DNA of 64,000 nt from Chitinophaga caseinilytica (GTDB lineage Bacteria > Bacteroidota > Bacteroidia > Chitinophagales > Chitinophagaceae). The stretch covers positions 1,347,001 through 1,411,000 of the forward strand of contig NZ_CP150096.1 of the NCBI RefSeq assembly GCF_038396765.1. Direction: 5' to 3'. The position numbers and the translations under genes are program-made. This document shows, piece by piece, positions 9,372 to 17,625 of the stretch (position 1 is its first letter; each line of letters starts with the position of its first letter). The notes below the pieces were generated by a model. It was given only the letters and a program-made list of their open reading frames with translations. It was not told where the DNA came from and made no database searches.

Positions 9372-12323
9372 ATGATCAAAATGCGACTGCTTAGCGCGCT
9401 GCTGATTTGCCTGACCCTGTTTCTATCCCAGGTAGCCCTCGCCCAGACAAAACCCGTTTCCGGCAAGATTACCGACGAAACAGGAAGCGCCATCCCCGGG
9501 GCCAGCGTTCAGGCGAAAGGCACCACCATCGGGACGGTTTCCGACCCTACCGGCGCCTTCAAGCTCAATGTGCCCACCCAAACCCAAACGCTCGTGGTCT
9601 CCTTCATCGGCTACGCCCCGCAGGAAGTGAACATCGCCAACCAGTCTGAAATCTCCGTGATCCTCAAACTGGAAAGCTCCACCCTCACCGACGTGGTAGT
9701 GGTTGGTTACGGCACCACCCGCAAAAAAGACCTCACCGGCGCCGTTACCTCGCTGAAAGCCAAAGACTTCAATAAAGGGATCGTAGCCTCGCCCGACCAG
9801 CTCATCCAGGGCAAAGTGGCCGGCCTCATGATCGTTAACAACTCCGGCGCCCCCGGCGCCGCTGCCACCGTGAGGATCCGCGGCGTATCGTCTGTCCGCT
9901 CCGGCAACCAGCCGCTCTACGTGATCGACGGCGTTCCGCTCGACGGCCGCGTGGCCCGCCCGGAAATCAACGCCAACGGCATCGGTCAAACCCCCGCCGC
10001 CAACCCGCTCAACTTCGTGAACTCTTTCGATATCGCTTCCATGGACGTGCTGAAAGACGCATCCGCTACCGCCATTTACGGCTCCCGCGGCTCCAACGGC
10101 GTCATCATCATCACCACCAAAAAAGGACAGGAAGGCCCCGCGAAACTGGACTTCAACTACTCCATCGGCGCCAGCTCCGCCATGAAAAAACTGGAAGTGC
10201 TCAATGCCGACCAATTCCGTCAAACCCTGAAAAACTACAATTTCGCAGGGGGAGATGAAGGTGGCTCCGCAGAAGGACTGAATTCCATCCTCCGTACCGG
10301 CCTCACCCATAATTTTAACGTGGCTGTAAGCGGCGGATCGGAAAATGCCCGCTATCGCGCCGCTTTCGGGTTGATGGACCAGGAAGGCATCGTCCTCAAA
10401 TCCGGCCTGAAAAAATATACCGGCAACCTCACCGGCCAGTTCAAATTCCTGGAAAGCCGCCGCCTGGGCCTCGATTTCTCCCTCATGGCCGCGCAAACCG
10501 TGGAAACCATGGCGCCCATTTCCAACAACGCCGGCTTTACCGGGTCGCTCATCGGCCAGGCGCTCCAATGGAACCCCACGCTCAACCTCCGCAAACCCGA
10601 CGGCAGCCTCACCATCCTCGGCAGCAACGGCGCGGTAAACCCGCTCGGCATGTCGGAAGCCTGGGACGATAAGGCCGATATCAGCTACCTGCTGGGCAAT
10701 ATCTCCCCGTATTTCAAGATCACCAACGACCTGGAGTACCGCTTCCTCTTCTCGATCAACCGCCAGGCCGGTATCCGCCGCACGGAAATACAGTCGTGGA
10801 TCAATATCAACGGCGTAAAAGACCTCGGCCAGGCCTACCAGGGCAATGCCGAACTGCTCACCAAACTGTTTACCCACACCCTCAACTTTAACAAGCAGAT
10901 CACCGACGCCTTCCATCTCGGTGCCGTGGTAGGGTATGAATACCAGGATTTCCAATACCGCACCACCGACCTCGGCGCCCTGGGATTCAGTACAGACGCG
11001 CTGCCGTACACGAGCATCCTCCAGGATCCGCACCAGAGCAACACGTTCATGTCGACCATGGTGCAGCCCAAATCGGAACTGCAGTCGATCTTCGGCCGCG
11101 TAACCGCCAACCTGTACGATAAATACCTGTTGACGGCCACCATGCGGGCAGATGGGTCCAACAAATTCGGGAAGAACAACCGTTACGGATATTTCCCCTC
11201 GTTCGCAGCGAAATGGAACCTCAGCCAGGAAGATTTCCTCAAAGGCAACTCGTTCGTCCAGCAACTGGCGATCCGCGCGGGCTGGGGGATCACGGGCAAC
11301 CAGGAATTCCCCGCCGGCGCTGCGCAGGAACAATTCATGCTCACCGGCGGCGGCGGATCGCGACAGATCAACGCGGCCAACCCCGACCTGAAATGGGAAA
11401 AATCGGCACAGCTGAACGCGGGGATCGATTTCTCCATCCTCCAAAACCGCATCTCCGGTAACGTGGACTATTTCCATAAAAAGACCTCCGACCTCCTGTT
11501 CAACTTCATCGCTACCGGCCCCGGCCCCGCCGCCAACGTGTGGCGCAACATGCCGGGCGAAATCCTGAACCGCGGTGTGGAACTGGCTTTACGCGGGGAA
11601 GTGGTACGCGGGAAAGAACTGTCCTGGAACCTGGGCGTGAACGCCGCTTTCATGAAAAACGAACTGCGGAATTATGAAGGGCCCGATGTACTGACCGGCG
11701 CAATCAGCGGACAGGGCGTATCCGGCGCTACCATCCAGCGTTTCGCCAACGGCTATCCCCTCAACGTGTTCTACCTGCGGAAATGGACCGGGCTGAACAA
11801 AGACGGCATCAGCGAATACGAAGGCGGCGCCGATAAGAGTTTCTACAGCGGCGACCCCAACCCTCGCACGCTCCTCGGCATCACCACAGACCTCAGCGTG
11901 AAGAAATGGTACTTCTCCGTGAACTTCAACGGCGCTTTCGGCCATAAACTGTACAACAACACGGCGAACACGGTACTGGCGATCAACAATCTTTCGTCCC
12001 GCAACATCGGGAAAGACCTGCTGAACAACGGGGAAAGCACTTCGAACCCCATCGCCACGTCTACCCGCTACCTCGAAAGCGGCAACTTCCTGAAGCTCAC
12101 CAACGCCACCATCAGCTATTCCTTCGGCGATGTCGGCAAGAATTTCAAGAACCTGAACCTCGCCCTCACCGGTCAGAATCTCTTCGTGATCACCAAATAT
12201 TCCGGGTTCGACCCGGAAGTGAACACAGACAAAAGCGTGAACGGCGTGAATTCGTTCGGTATCGAGTACATCCCGTACCCCACCGCCCGGAATATCATGT
12301 TCAGCGTAGGCGTTTCCTTCTAA
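9372..12323 (+). CDS. SusC/RagA-family TonB-linked outer-membrane transporter
   Basis: 983 residues. Signal peptide about 1-24 (cleaved near VALA-Q), carboxypeptidase-regulatory-like Ig domain about 28-105 (GKITDETGSAIPGASVQAKG), the family's plug start VVVVGYGTTRKKDLTGAVTS, DASATAIYGSRGSNGVIIITT in the plug, then a 22-strand barrel ending in an aromatic residue (SVGVSF). It imports oligosaccharides across the outer membrane with SusD as lid, using TonB energy. There is no STN domain, unlike the second SusC in this window, which fits control by the adjacent DUF6377 protein and not by a sigma/anti-sigma relay. SusD starts 30 bp downstream. Confidence 0.95.
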   Translation: MIKMRLLSALLICLTLFLSQVALAQTKPVSGKITDETGSAIPGASVQAKGTTIGTVSDPTGAFKLNVPTQTQTLVVSFIGYAPQEVNIANQSEISVILKLESSTLTDVVVVGYGTTRKKDLTGAVTSLKAKDFNKGIVASPDQLIQGKVAGLMIVNNSGAPGAAATVRIRGVSSVRSGNQPLYVIDGVPLDGRVARPEINANGIGQTPAANPLNFVNSFDIASMDVLKDASATAIYGSRGSNGVIIITTKKGQEGPAKLDFNYSIGASSAMKKLEVLNADQFRQTLKNYNFAGGDEGGSAEGLNSILRTGLTHNFNVAVSGGSENARYRAAFGLMDQEGIVLKSGLKKYTGNLTGQFKFLESRRLGLDFSLMAAQTVETMAPISNNAGFTGSLIGQALQWNPTLNLRKPDGSLTILGSNGAVNPLGMSEAWDDKADISYLLGNISPYFKITNDLEYRFLFSINRQAGIRRTEIQSWININGVKDLGQAYQGNAELLTKLFTHTLNFNKQITDAFHLGAVVGYEYQDFQYRTTDLGALGFSTDALPYTSILQDPHQSNTFMSTMVQPKSELQSIFGRVTANLYDKYLLTATMRADGSNKFGKNNRYGYFPSFAAKWNLSQEDFLKGNSFVQQLAIRAGWGITGNQEFPAGAAQEQFMLTGGGGSRQINAANPDLKWEKSAQLNAGIDFSILQNRISGNVDYFHKKTSDLLFNFIATGPGPAANVWRNMPGEILNRGVELALRGEVVRGKELSWNLGVNAAFMKNELRNYEGPDVLTGAISGQGVSGATIQRFANGYPLNVFYLRKWTGLNKDGISEYEGGADKSFYSGDPNPRTLLGITTDLSVKKWYFSVNFNGAFGHKLYNNTANTVLAINNLSSRNIGKDLLNNGESTSNPIATSTRYLESGNFLKLTNATISYSFGDVGKNFKNLNLALTGQNLFVITKYSGFDPEVNTDKSVNGVNSFGIEYIPYPTARNIMFSVGVSF

Positions 12324-12353
12324 TTCCGTTTCCCTTTATTAAACCAGATAATC

Positions 12354-13904
12354 ATGCATCTACATAAAAAACTTTCCATCTTCGCCCTGTCTGCCCTCGC
12401 ATTCGGCGCCTGCACGAAGCTCGACGAAAAACTCGGTTCCACGCTGGTGCGCTCCGAAGCCGAAAAAGTGATCAAGGTGAATTCGCTGCTCATCAACGCT
12501 TACAATGATATGCAGCTGCCTTTCCAGGACCAGTCTAACTTCTGGGCCCTGCAGGAAATGCCTTCGGACGAAGCGGTAGCGCCCACCCGTGGCGGCGACT
12601 GGGACGATAACGGCGCATGGCGCTCCCTCAAGCTCCACACCTGGACGCCCGAGCATGGCACCATCCAGAACACGTTCACGAACCTCCTGCTGCTGCAATT
12701 CTCCGCTACCAACGTGCTCAACTTCAATCCGTCCAAACAACAGGCCGCCGAAGCCCGGTTCATCCGCGCGCTGAGCATGTTCGCTACGCTCGACGGCTGG
12801 GGACAGGTGCCCTACCGCGAACCGAACGAGAACCTGCTCATGCCGCCCAAAGTAAAGCCTGCGGCGGAAGCCATCGCATTTATCATCACCGAGCTGACCG
12901 CCATCATCCCCGACCTGCCCGAACGCTCGGGCTCGGTAAAAGCCTGGACGGCCAGCAAAGACGCTGCCCGCGCCCTGCTGATGAAATGCTACCTCAATAA
13001 AGGTGCTTTCCTCAACCGCTCGAACCCGGCGTTCGACGCGGCCGATATGCAACAGGTGATCACCCTGGCCGACCAGGTGATCGGTTCAGGCAGATATTCG
13101 CTCGCCAATAATTATTTCGACAACCTCGCGTACAACAACGACGTGATCGGTACCGAGAATATTTTTACCCAGCAGAACGGGCCAGGTTTGAGCACGATCC
13201 GCGGCGGCAACGCGGCTTTCTGCCACTGGGCGCCTACTTTGCACTATCACCAGATGCCCAGCGGATGGAACGGTTTCGCTACCACGGCCACTTTTTATGA
13301 CCTGTTCGAAGCAACGGACATCCGCCGCGGTGTTGCGTATGATGGTGTGACAGACGTGACCGGCACGCGCGTCGGCTTCCTCATCGGCCAGCAGTTCGAC
13401 AAGAACGGAACGGCGTTGAAAGACCGTAAAGGCAACAATCTCGCCTTTACCCGCGACCTGAAACTTTCCGAATCCGGGAACGACCTCGAGATCAAAGGCA
13501 TCCGCGTCGTGAAATATCCGCCCGATATGGTGACCGACGGCGGCCATAACAGTAACAACGCGAGCAACGACTGGGTGTTTTTCCGCCTGGCAGACGTGAT
13601 GCTCATGAAAGCCGAAGCCCAATTGCGTACCAACAACGCCGCCGGCGGATTGCTGGTGGTGAACCAGCTCCGCGTGAAGCGCGGTGCCACGCCCTTTGCC
13701 ACCCTCACACTCGCCAACCTGCTCGACGAGCGCGGCCGCGAAATGTATTGGGAAGGATGGCGCCGGCAAGACCTGATCCGCTTCGGGAAATTCCTGCAGC
13801 CCTGGGACCTCAAGCCCACAGACGATCCGCGGAATCTCCTGTTTCCCATACCCGTAAACGATCTGGCTGTTAACCCCAACCTGAAACAGAATCCGGGATA
13901 TTAA
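12354..13904 (+). CDS. SusD/RagB-family glycan-binding outer-membrane lipoprotein
   Basis: 516 residues. The N-terminal signal ends in lipobox AFGAC (Cys about 20), so it is a lipoprotein, anchored at the cell surface in this family. TPR-like helices follow (EARFIRALSMFATLDGWGQV), then the C-terminal RagB/SusD region with FFRLADVMLMKAEAQLR, RGREMYWEGWRRQDLIRFGKF and a final LFPIPVNDLAVNPNLKQNPGY typical of the family. It binds glycan above the SusC barrel. It is cotranscribed with SusC. A terminator-like hairpin follows before the GH31 gene. The GH31 neighbour suggests an alpha-glucan substrate. Confidence 0.95.
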   Translation: MHLHKKLSIFALSALAFGACTKLDEKLGSTLVRSEAEKVIKVNSLLINAYNDMQLPFQDQSNFWALQEMPSDEAVAPTRGGDWDDNGAWRSLKLHTWTPEHGTIQNTFTNLLLLQFSATNVLNFNPSKQQAAEARFIRALSMFATLDGWGQVPYREPNENLLMPPKVKPAAEAIAFIITELTAIIPDLPERSGSVKAWTASKDAARALLMKCYLNKGAFLNRSNPAFDAADMQQVITLADQVIGSGRYSLANNYFDNLAYNNDVIGTENIFTQQNGPGLSTIRGGNAAFCHWAPTLHYHQMPSGWNGFATTATFYDLFEATDIRRGVAYDGVTDVTGTRVGFLIGQQFDKNGTALKDRKGNNLAFTRDLKLSESGNDLEIKGIRVVKYPPDMVTDGGHNSNNASNDWVFFRLADVMLMKAEAQLRTNNAAGGLLVVNQLRVKRGATPFATLTLANLLDERGREMYWEGWRRQDLIRFGKFLQPWDLKPTDDPRNLLFPIPVNDLAVNPNLKQNPGY

Positions 13905-13928
13905 TTCGTAAAGACTGAACAGGAAAAT

Positions 13929-13975
13929 ATCCAGGCAGAGGGCGGCATCGCCACTCTCTGCTGGATTCTTTTTGC
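13929..13975 (+). terminator. Hairpin with T-run between susD and GH31
   Basis: A long imperfect stem (ATCCAG at 13929-13934 with CTGGAT at 13961-13966, continued inward by CAGAG/CTCTG and GGC/GCC) is followed by TCTTTTT. It has the form of a Rho-independent terminator inside the locus. It probably lets only part of transcription through to the glucosidase gene, as do many intra-operon hairpins after SusC/SusD. Confidence 0.75.
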
Positions 13976-13992
13976 AAAAAAATCAGCAATAT

Positions 13993-16434
13993 ATGATCGG
14001 TAGAATGTTGAGCCTGTGCCTTCTCATCACCGCCACCACAGCGGCACAGCAGGTAGTGACGCCCGGGAATGTGACCGGCGTGAACATCAACGGCCAAACC
14101 ATCCGCATCACCACCGCACATGCCAAAGCGGAAATTACCGCCTGGTCGCACAACGTGGTGCGCGTGCGGATGGACCGGCAGGAACTGGGGAAGGATTTTT
14201 CCTACGCGGTGGTGGCCACACCGGAAAAATTCGCGCCAGTCATCACCCAGAATGAAAACGAGATCAGGCTGGAAACGGATTCGCTTGTGGCGCGCATCGG
14301 CAAAAAGCCTTTCTCCGTCAGCTTTCTCACGAAGAGCGGCGAAGTGCTGCAGGCCGATGAACCGGGGCTCGGCACCTCCTGGATCGGCGAAGAAGTGACG
14401 GCCTATAAAACCATGCAGGACGGCGAGCGGTTCCTGGGGCTGGGAGAAAAAACCGGCAACCTCGACCGCCGTGGTAGCTCCTACACCAACTGGAACACCG
14501 ATGCGTTCGGGTACACCGTCAACCAGGACCCCATCTACGCCACGATCCCGTTTTATATCGGCGTCCATCACGGCAAAAGCTACGGCCTGTTTTTCGATAA
14601 CAGCTTCCGGACGAATTTCAACTTCGGCGCCAGCAACAACCGTTTCGCGTCGTTTTCCGCGAACAGCGGGGAAATGAATTACTATTTCATCCATCACCCC
14701 GAAGTGGCGGGCATTATTGCGGCTTACACCTGGCTAACCGGCCGCATGCCGATGCCGCCGATGTGGAGCCTCGGGTATCAGCAGAACAGATACAGTTATT
14801 ATCCGGAAGCCGAAGTGATGCGGATCGCACAAACGCTGCGGGAAAAACAGATACCGGCAGACGGCATCACGCTCGACATCCACTACATGGACGCCTACAA
14901 GCTCTTCACCTGGAACAAACAGCGCTTCCCCGACCCCGCAGGCATGAACGCCCGCCTGCGGAAAATGGGATTCCGCACCACGGTGATCGTTGACCCCGGT
15001 ATCAAAACCGAAGCCAATTATCACGCTTACGAAAGCGGGAAAAAGGCGGACATTTTCATCAAATATTCCGATGGACAGTATTACACCGGCCAGGTGTGGC
15101 CCGGCTGGTGCCACTTCCCCGATTTCACAGGGGCCAAAGGCCGCAGCTGGTGGAAAGATCAGGTGAAAGGATATGTGGATGCGGGCGTGGATGGGCTTTG
15201 GAACGATATGAACGAGATCGCCACATGGGGGCAGAACATGCCCGACAATGTGCTGTTCGATTTCGAGGGAAGAACGGCCACCCATCGCGAAGCGCATAAT
15301 GTATACGGATCGGCCATGGTGCGTGCGAGCTATGAAGGCGCACGCGCTGCCATGCAGGGACGCCGGCCTTTCATCCTGACCCGCGCCGGTTACGCCGGCT
15401 TGCAACGCTACACCGCCATCTGGACGGGCGACAATCGCGCGGAGGACGATCACATGCTGCTGGGCGTGCGGCTGATGAACAGTCTGGGCCTGAGCGGCGT
15501 GGCGTTTTCCGGGATGGACATCGGTGGGTTCACGGGGAACGGATCTCCCGCCCTGTACGCCCGCTGGATCCAGCTGGGCGCATTTTTACCGTATTGCCGC
15601 AGTCACACTGGCATCAACACCAAATCCGCCGAGCCCTGGGCATTCGGGGAGGAAGTCCTGGAAATCGCGCGGAACTACATCAACCTGCGCTACCGCCTCC
15701 TGCCGTACCTTTATTCCGGCTTCCACGAAGCCAGCGCCACCGGCATGCCGATCATGCGCACCCTCGCCATCGGCTACACGCACGACCCCCTCGTCTACGA
15801 TCCCCGCTTCCAGAACCAGTTCCTCCTCGGCGATGGTATCCTGGTAGCACCGTTCGACAGCAAGCAAACCTACGCGCCGGTATACCTTCCCGGCGGCGCC
15901 TGGTACAATTTATACAACGACGCGAAGGAAACGCCCGGCGAAAAAATGTTGACACTGGGCATGCACACCCTGCCCGTGTACATCCGCGAAAGCAGCATCA
16001 TTCCGATGCAGTCGCTCGTGCAGTCGACGGCTGAAAAGCCTACGGACACGCTGTTCCTGCATGTTTACAAAGGTGCGCGCAGCCATCGTTTCGAGTATTA
16101 CGAAGACGATGGTGAAACGTTCGCGTATGAAAAAGGTGCGAGCTTCCGGCGGGTGATAAGATATGAGCCGGCTGAAGGGAACTTGGTGCTGGAGCAGCCG
16201 CAAAACGGTGTCCCGTCTCACTTCCGGCAGATACAGCTCGTGTTGCATGGGTTCGGGAACAGCACGGCGAAAGTGAATGGCACGGAGCGGAATTTAGTCG
16301 CGGGAGAATGGGTGGCGGTACAGCCGGTGTCGCGCTTCGATCCGCAGGGTGTTGCCAACCCGGTGGTGAAATGCGCGGTGAAAACGCTGACGCTACCGAA
16401 CAACGATCAGTCCATAACTGTAAACGTGGAATAA
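13993..16434 (+). CDS. Glycoside hydrolase family 31, alpha-glucosidase-type
   Basis: 813 residues from ATG 13993. A TTG seven codons upstream is less likely because the ATG directly starts a signal peptide (MIGRMLSLCLLITATTAAQQ). Layout: N-terminal galactose-mutarotase-like beta domain (about 25-230), (beta/alpha)8 catalytic barrel, then C-terminal beta domains. GH31 catalytic residues are visible: nucleophile Asp405 in WNDMNE (403-408) and acid/base Asp480 in WTGDN (477-481). GH31 enzymes mostly release alpha-linked glucose or xylose from non-reducing ends. With the upstream SusC/SusD pair it makes an alpha-glucan locus; exact linkage specificity is not readable. Probably periplasmic or surface-exposed. 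Confidence 0.93.
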   Translation: MIGRMLSLCLLITATTAAQQVVTPGNVTGVNINGQTIRITTAHAKAEITAWSHNVVRVRMDRQELGKDFSYAVVATPEKFAPVITQNENEIRLETDSLVARIGKKPFSVSFLTKSGEVLQADEPGLGTSWIGEEVTAYKTMQDGERFLGLGEKTGNLDRRGSSYTNWNTDAFGYTVNQDPIYATIPFYIGVHHGKSYGLFFDNSFRTNFNFGASNNRFASFSANSGEMNYYFIHHPEVAGIIAAYTWLTGRMPMPPMWSLGYQQNRYSYYPEAEVMRIAQTLREKQIPADGITLDIHYMDAYKLFTWNKQRFPDPAGMNARLRKMGFRTTVIVDPGIKTEANYHAYESGKKADIFIKYSDGQYYTGQVWPGWCHFPDFTGAKGRSWWKDQVKGYVDAGVDGLWNDMNEIATWGQNMPDNVLFDFEGRTATHREAHNVYGSAMVRASYEGARAAMQGRRPFILTRAGYAGLQRYTAIWTGDNRAEDDHMLLGVRLMNSLGLSGVAFSGMDIGGFTGNGSPALYARWIQLGAFLPYCRSHTGINTKSAEPWAFGEEVLEIARNYINLRYRLLPYLYSGFHEASATGMPIMRTLAIGYTHDPLVYDPRFQNQFLLGDGILVAPFDSKQTYAPVYLPGGAWYNLYNDAKETPGEKMLTLGMHTLPVYIRESSIIPMQSLVQSTAEKPTDTLFLHVYKGARSHRFEYYEDDGETFAYEKGASFRRVIRYEPAEGNLVLEQPQNGVPSHFRQIQLVLHGFGNSTAKVNGTERNLVAGEWVAVQPVSRFDPQGVANPVVKCAVKTLTLPNNDQSITVNVE

Positions 16435-16457
16435 GCGATTCCTCAAGTAAGGAAAGC

Positions 16458-16496
16458 AAACGGCCTGGTATTTTATGCCGGGCCGGTTTGTTTACG
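16458..16496 (+). terminator. Rho-independent terminator after the GH31 gene
   Basis: The stem AAAC-GGCC-TGG pairs with CCGGGCCGGTTT (one bulged base) around a tattttatg loop and is followed by GTTTAC. It begins about 24 bp after the GH31 stop and closes the first uptake locus. Confidence 0.7.
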
Positions 16497-16550
16497 GCCG
16501 TCTGAAAACACAGCGGCCCCGTGTGCGCAGGCGCACCGGGTACCAGCTGA

Positions 16551-16910
16551 GGTACAGGGCTAACAGGGCGCCAGTGCCGGGGGAGCGTTTGGGCTTCCGC
16601 GAACGGCGTTTCGCGCATTGGGTTAACCGGATGAAAGCCGGTGTACACCGGTGCATCCACAGGTACAGGGTTAACACTGCGACCGGGTTAACAGGGCGCT
16701 CGCGCCGGGAAGGGCTGATCTTCCACAGGCAGCTCGCGCATTGGGTTAACCGGATGAAGGCCGGTTTCCGGCAGCCTTTCACAGGTACCGGTCTAACGGG
16801 GGCACTTACGCCAGGGAAGCATTCTGGCTTCCGCGAACGGCGCTTTGCGAATTGGGTTAACCGGATGAAAACCGATTTGCATCGGGTGCTTCACAGGTAC
16901 GGGCTAACAT
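16551..16910. repeat. Three tandem imperfect repeats (about 110-125 bp) next to tRNA-Gln
   Basis: Three diverged copies share, in order, an ACAGGTAC-GG-TAACAGGGCG segment, a CTTCCGCGAACGGCG-like segment, and the best-conserved core TTGGGTTAACCGGATGAA. The cores start at 16618, 16741 and 16852, giving spacings of 123 and 111 bp. On the minus strand the block lies immediately downstream of the tRNA-Gln-like gene. It contains no convincing gene: an open plus frame through it is only arginine-rich shadow coding. Function unknown. Confidence 0.8.
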
Positions 16911-16911
16911 G

Positions 16912-16981
16912 ATCGCCAGGGGGATTTGAACCCTCGCTTTCCGGACCAAAACCGGACGTCCTGCCGCTAGACGACTGGTGA
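16912..16981 (-). tRNA. tRNA-Gln (TTG)-like gene with a shortened T-arm
   Basis: 70-nt minus-strand cloverleaf. D-arm GTCT-AGCGGCA-GGAC and anticodon arm TCCGG-TTTTGGT-CCGGA (anticodon TTG) are regular. The acceptor TCACCAG/CTGGCGA has an A-C mismatch at pair 3-70. The T-arm is one base short: GAGGG-TTCAAAT-CCCC pairs only if the A is bulged. It may be a functional tRNA with an odd T-stem or a decayed copy. No CCA is encoded. It shares most of its anticodon stem and T-arm with the neighbouring tRNA-His-like gene. Confidence 0.7.
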
Positions 16982-17079
16982 ATCTAAAAAATGGGTCAAC
17001 CGGATGAAGGCCGCTTTCGGGCGAAAAAATTCGGGGTTAACCGGATGAATGCCCATTCACAAGGCATAGGGATAAATCG
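16982..17079. repeat. Two further GGTTAACCGGATGAA repeat cores between the tRNA-like genes
   Basis: Two more copies of the core seen at 16619-16870 occur here: gggtcaaccggatgaa near 16993 and ggggttaaccggatgaa near 17034, about 41 bp apart. On the minus strand they lie just downstream of the tRNA-His-like gene, so both tRNA-like genes are followed by these cores. No gene is seen. Confidence 0.7.
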
Positions 17080-17149
17080 GGTGCCAGGGGGATAGAACCC
17101 TCGTTTTCCGGACCACAACCGGACGTTTTGCCACTAAACTACAGGCACC
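17080..17149 (-). tRNA. tRNA-His (GTG)-like gene with a shortened T-arm
   Basis: 70 nt including the extra 5' G (G-1) typical of tRNA-His. D-arm GTTT-AGTGGCA-AAAC and anticodon arm TCCGG-TTGTGGT-CCGGA (anticodon GTG) are regular. The acceptor GGTGCC/GGCACC pairs well, but 6-67 is T-T, and the T-arm (GAGGG, TTCTAT, then CCCC) is about two bases short with an unpaired A. It is the only His-type tRNA in the window; whether the genome has another copy decides if this one must work. Confidence 0.7.
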
Positions 17150-17150
17150 A

Positions 17151-17187
17151 TAAAAAAAGCCCGGCCGCGCATGCTGCACGACCGGGC
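17151..17187 (-). terminator. Strong minus-strand terminator upstream of tRNA-His
   Basis: Read on the minus strand, a GC-rich stem (GCCCGG of 17182-17187 pairing with 17159-17164, extended by CG and GC pairs around the loop) runs into seven T residues (complement of 17152-17158). It ends a minus-strand transcript that begins to its right, not the tRNA-His itself. Confidence 0.85.
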
Positions 17188-17312
17188 CGGAGGGTTTGGC
17201 AACCGCCGTTTCACGGCTGCCAAACTACGTTTGTCGTGCGGACGAAGAATCGTCCCCAATTGGTAGTAACTGTATATGTCTAATCCTTATGTATAGCATT
17301 GGTCGTAAAATT
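17151..17312 (-). ncRNA. Candidate small RNA (minus strand) ending at the 17151 terminator
   Basis: Between two minus-strand terminators lies about 125 nt without an ORF but with strong secondary structure: an 8-bp perfect stem with an inner GCCG/CGGC stem (17194-17225), a small hairpin GGACGATTCTTCGTCC near 17240-17256, and the terminal terminator hairpin. A strong terminator without a gene in front of it implies a transcript. I do not recognise the RNA family. The 5' end and promoter are not clear. Confidence 0.4.
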
Positions 17313-17340
17313 GAAAAAGCCCCGCAATTGCTTGCGGGGC
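17313..17340 (-). terminator. Minus-strand Rho-independent terminator
   Basis: A perfect 9-bp stem GCCCCGCAA/TTGCGGGGC with a 4-nt loop (17319-17340) is followed on the minus strand by TTTTTC. It lies about 30 bp past the 30-codon ORF at 17370-17462 and would end that transcript. Confidence 0.85.
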
Positions 17341-17369
17341 CTTAGTTATATTGGACTCGTATTATCGTG

Positions 17370-17462
17370 TTATCCAAGCATTACCTGCTCCGCAATAGGT
17401 TCCCCCGCCGCCGCGCGGTGCGCTGACGCCTGAAGAACGATATGTTGAAAATTGCGGTACAT
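17370..17462 (-). CDS. Possible 30-residue peptide of unknown function
   Basis: A 30-codon ATG-to-TAA frame on the minus strand (starts MYRNFQHIVLQASAH, ends AEQVMLG) sits between a Bacteroidota-type -7 element (CATCTTTG at 17489-17496, about 27 bp upstream) and a strong terminator (17313-17340). That packaging, not the peptide, is the evidence; I recognise no family, no signal peptide and no clear ribosome site beyond an A-rich leader. It could equally be a small RNA of about 150 nt. Confidence 0.3.
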   Translation of the reverse strand: MYRNFQHIVLQASAHRAAAGEPIAEQVMLG

Positions 17463-17488
17463 GATATGCGTTTTTTAATTTGCTGATG

Positions 17489-17496
17489 CAAAGATG
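17489..17496 (-). promoter_or_regulatory. Probable -7 promoter element for the minus-strand small gene
   Basis: Read on the minus strand this is CATCTTTG followed by CA, one base from the Bacteroidota sigma-ABfr consensus TAnnTTTG. A clear -33 TTG is not seen at the usual distance. Confidence 0.4.
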
Positions 17497-17625
17497 TAAA
17501 GAATTCCGCGATTTTAATAATCCTGCATCGTTTTGTTCTCAAAATTCCCCGTACTGCATGCAACTTCCCGCATCCATGCGCGTCTTTAGGACGAATTCAT
17601 TTGATCATTTTTACCGAATTACCCC

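Noticed and set aside
9423..11477. 684-codon minus-strand frame, and a similar 676-codon frame at 26298-28328
   Set aside because: Both are antisense shadows of SusC genes, which have complete family motifs on the plus strand.
16475..16912. 145-codon plus-strand frame through the tandem repeats
   Set aside because: Arg-rich, repeats only because the DNA repeats, ends next to the tRNA-like gene, and the later repeat copies at 16993 and 17034 do not keep the frame.
17381..17563. 60-codon minus-strand frame
   Set aside because: It overlaps the better-packaged 30-codon frame, starts before the probable promoter element and is Arg-rich.
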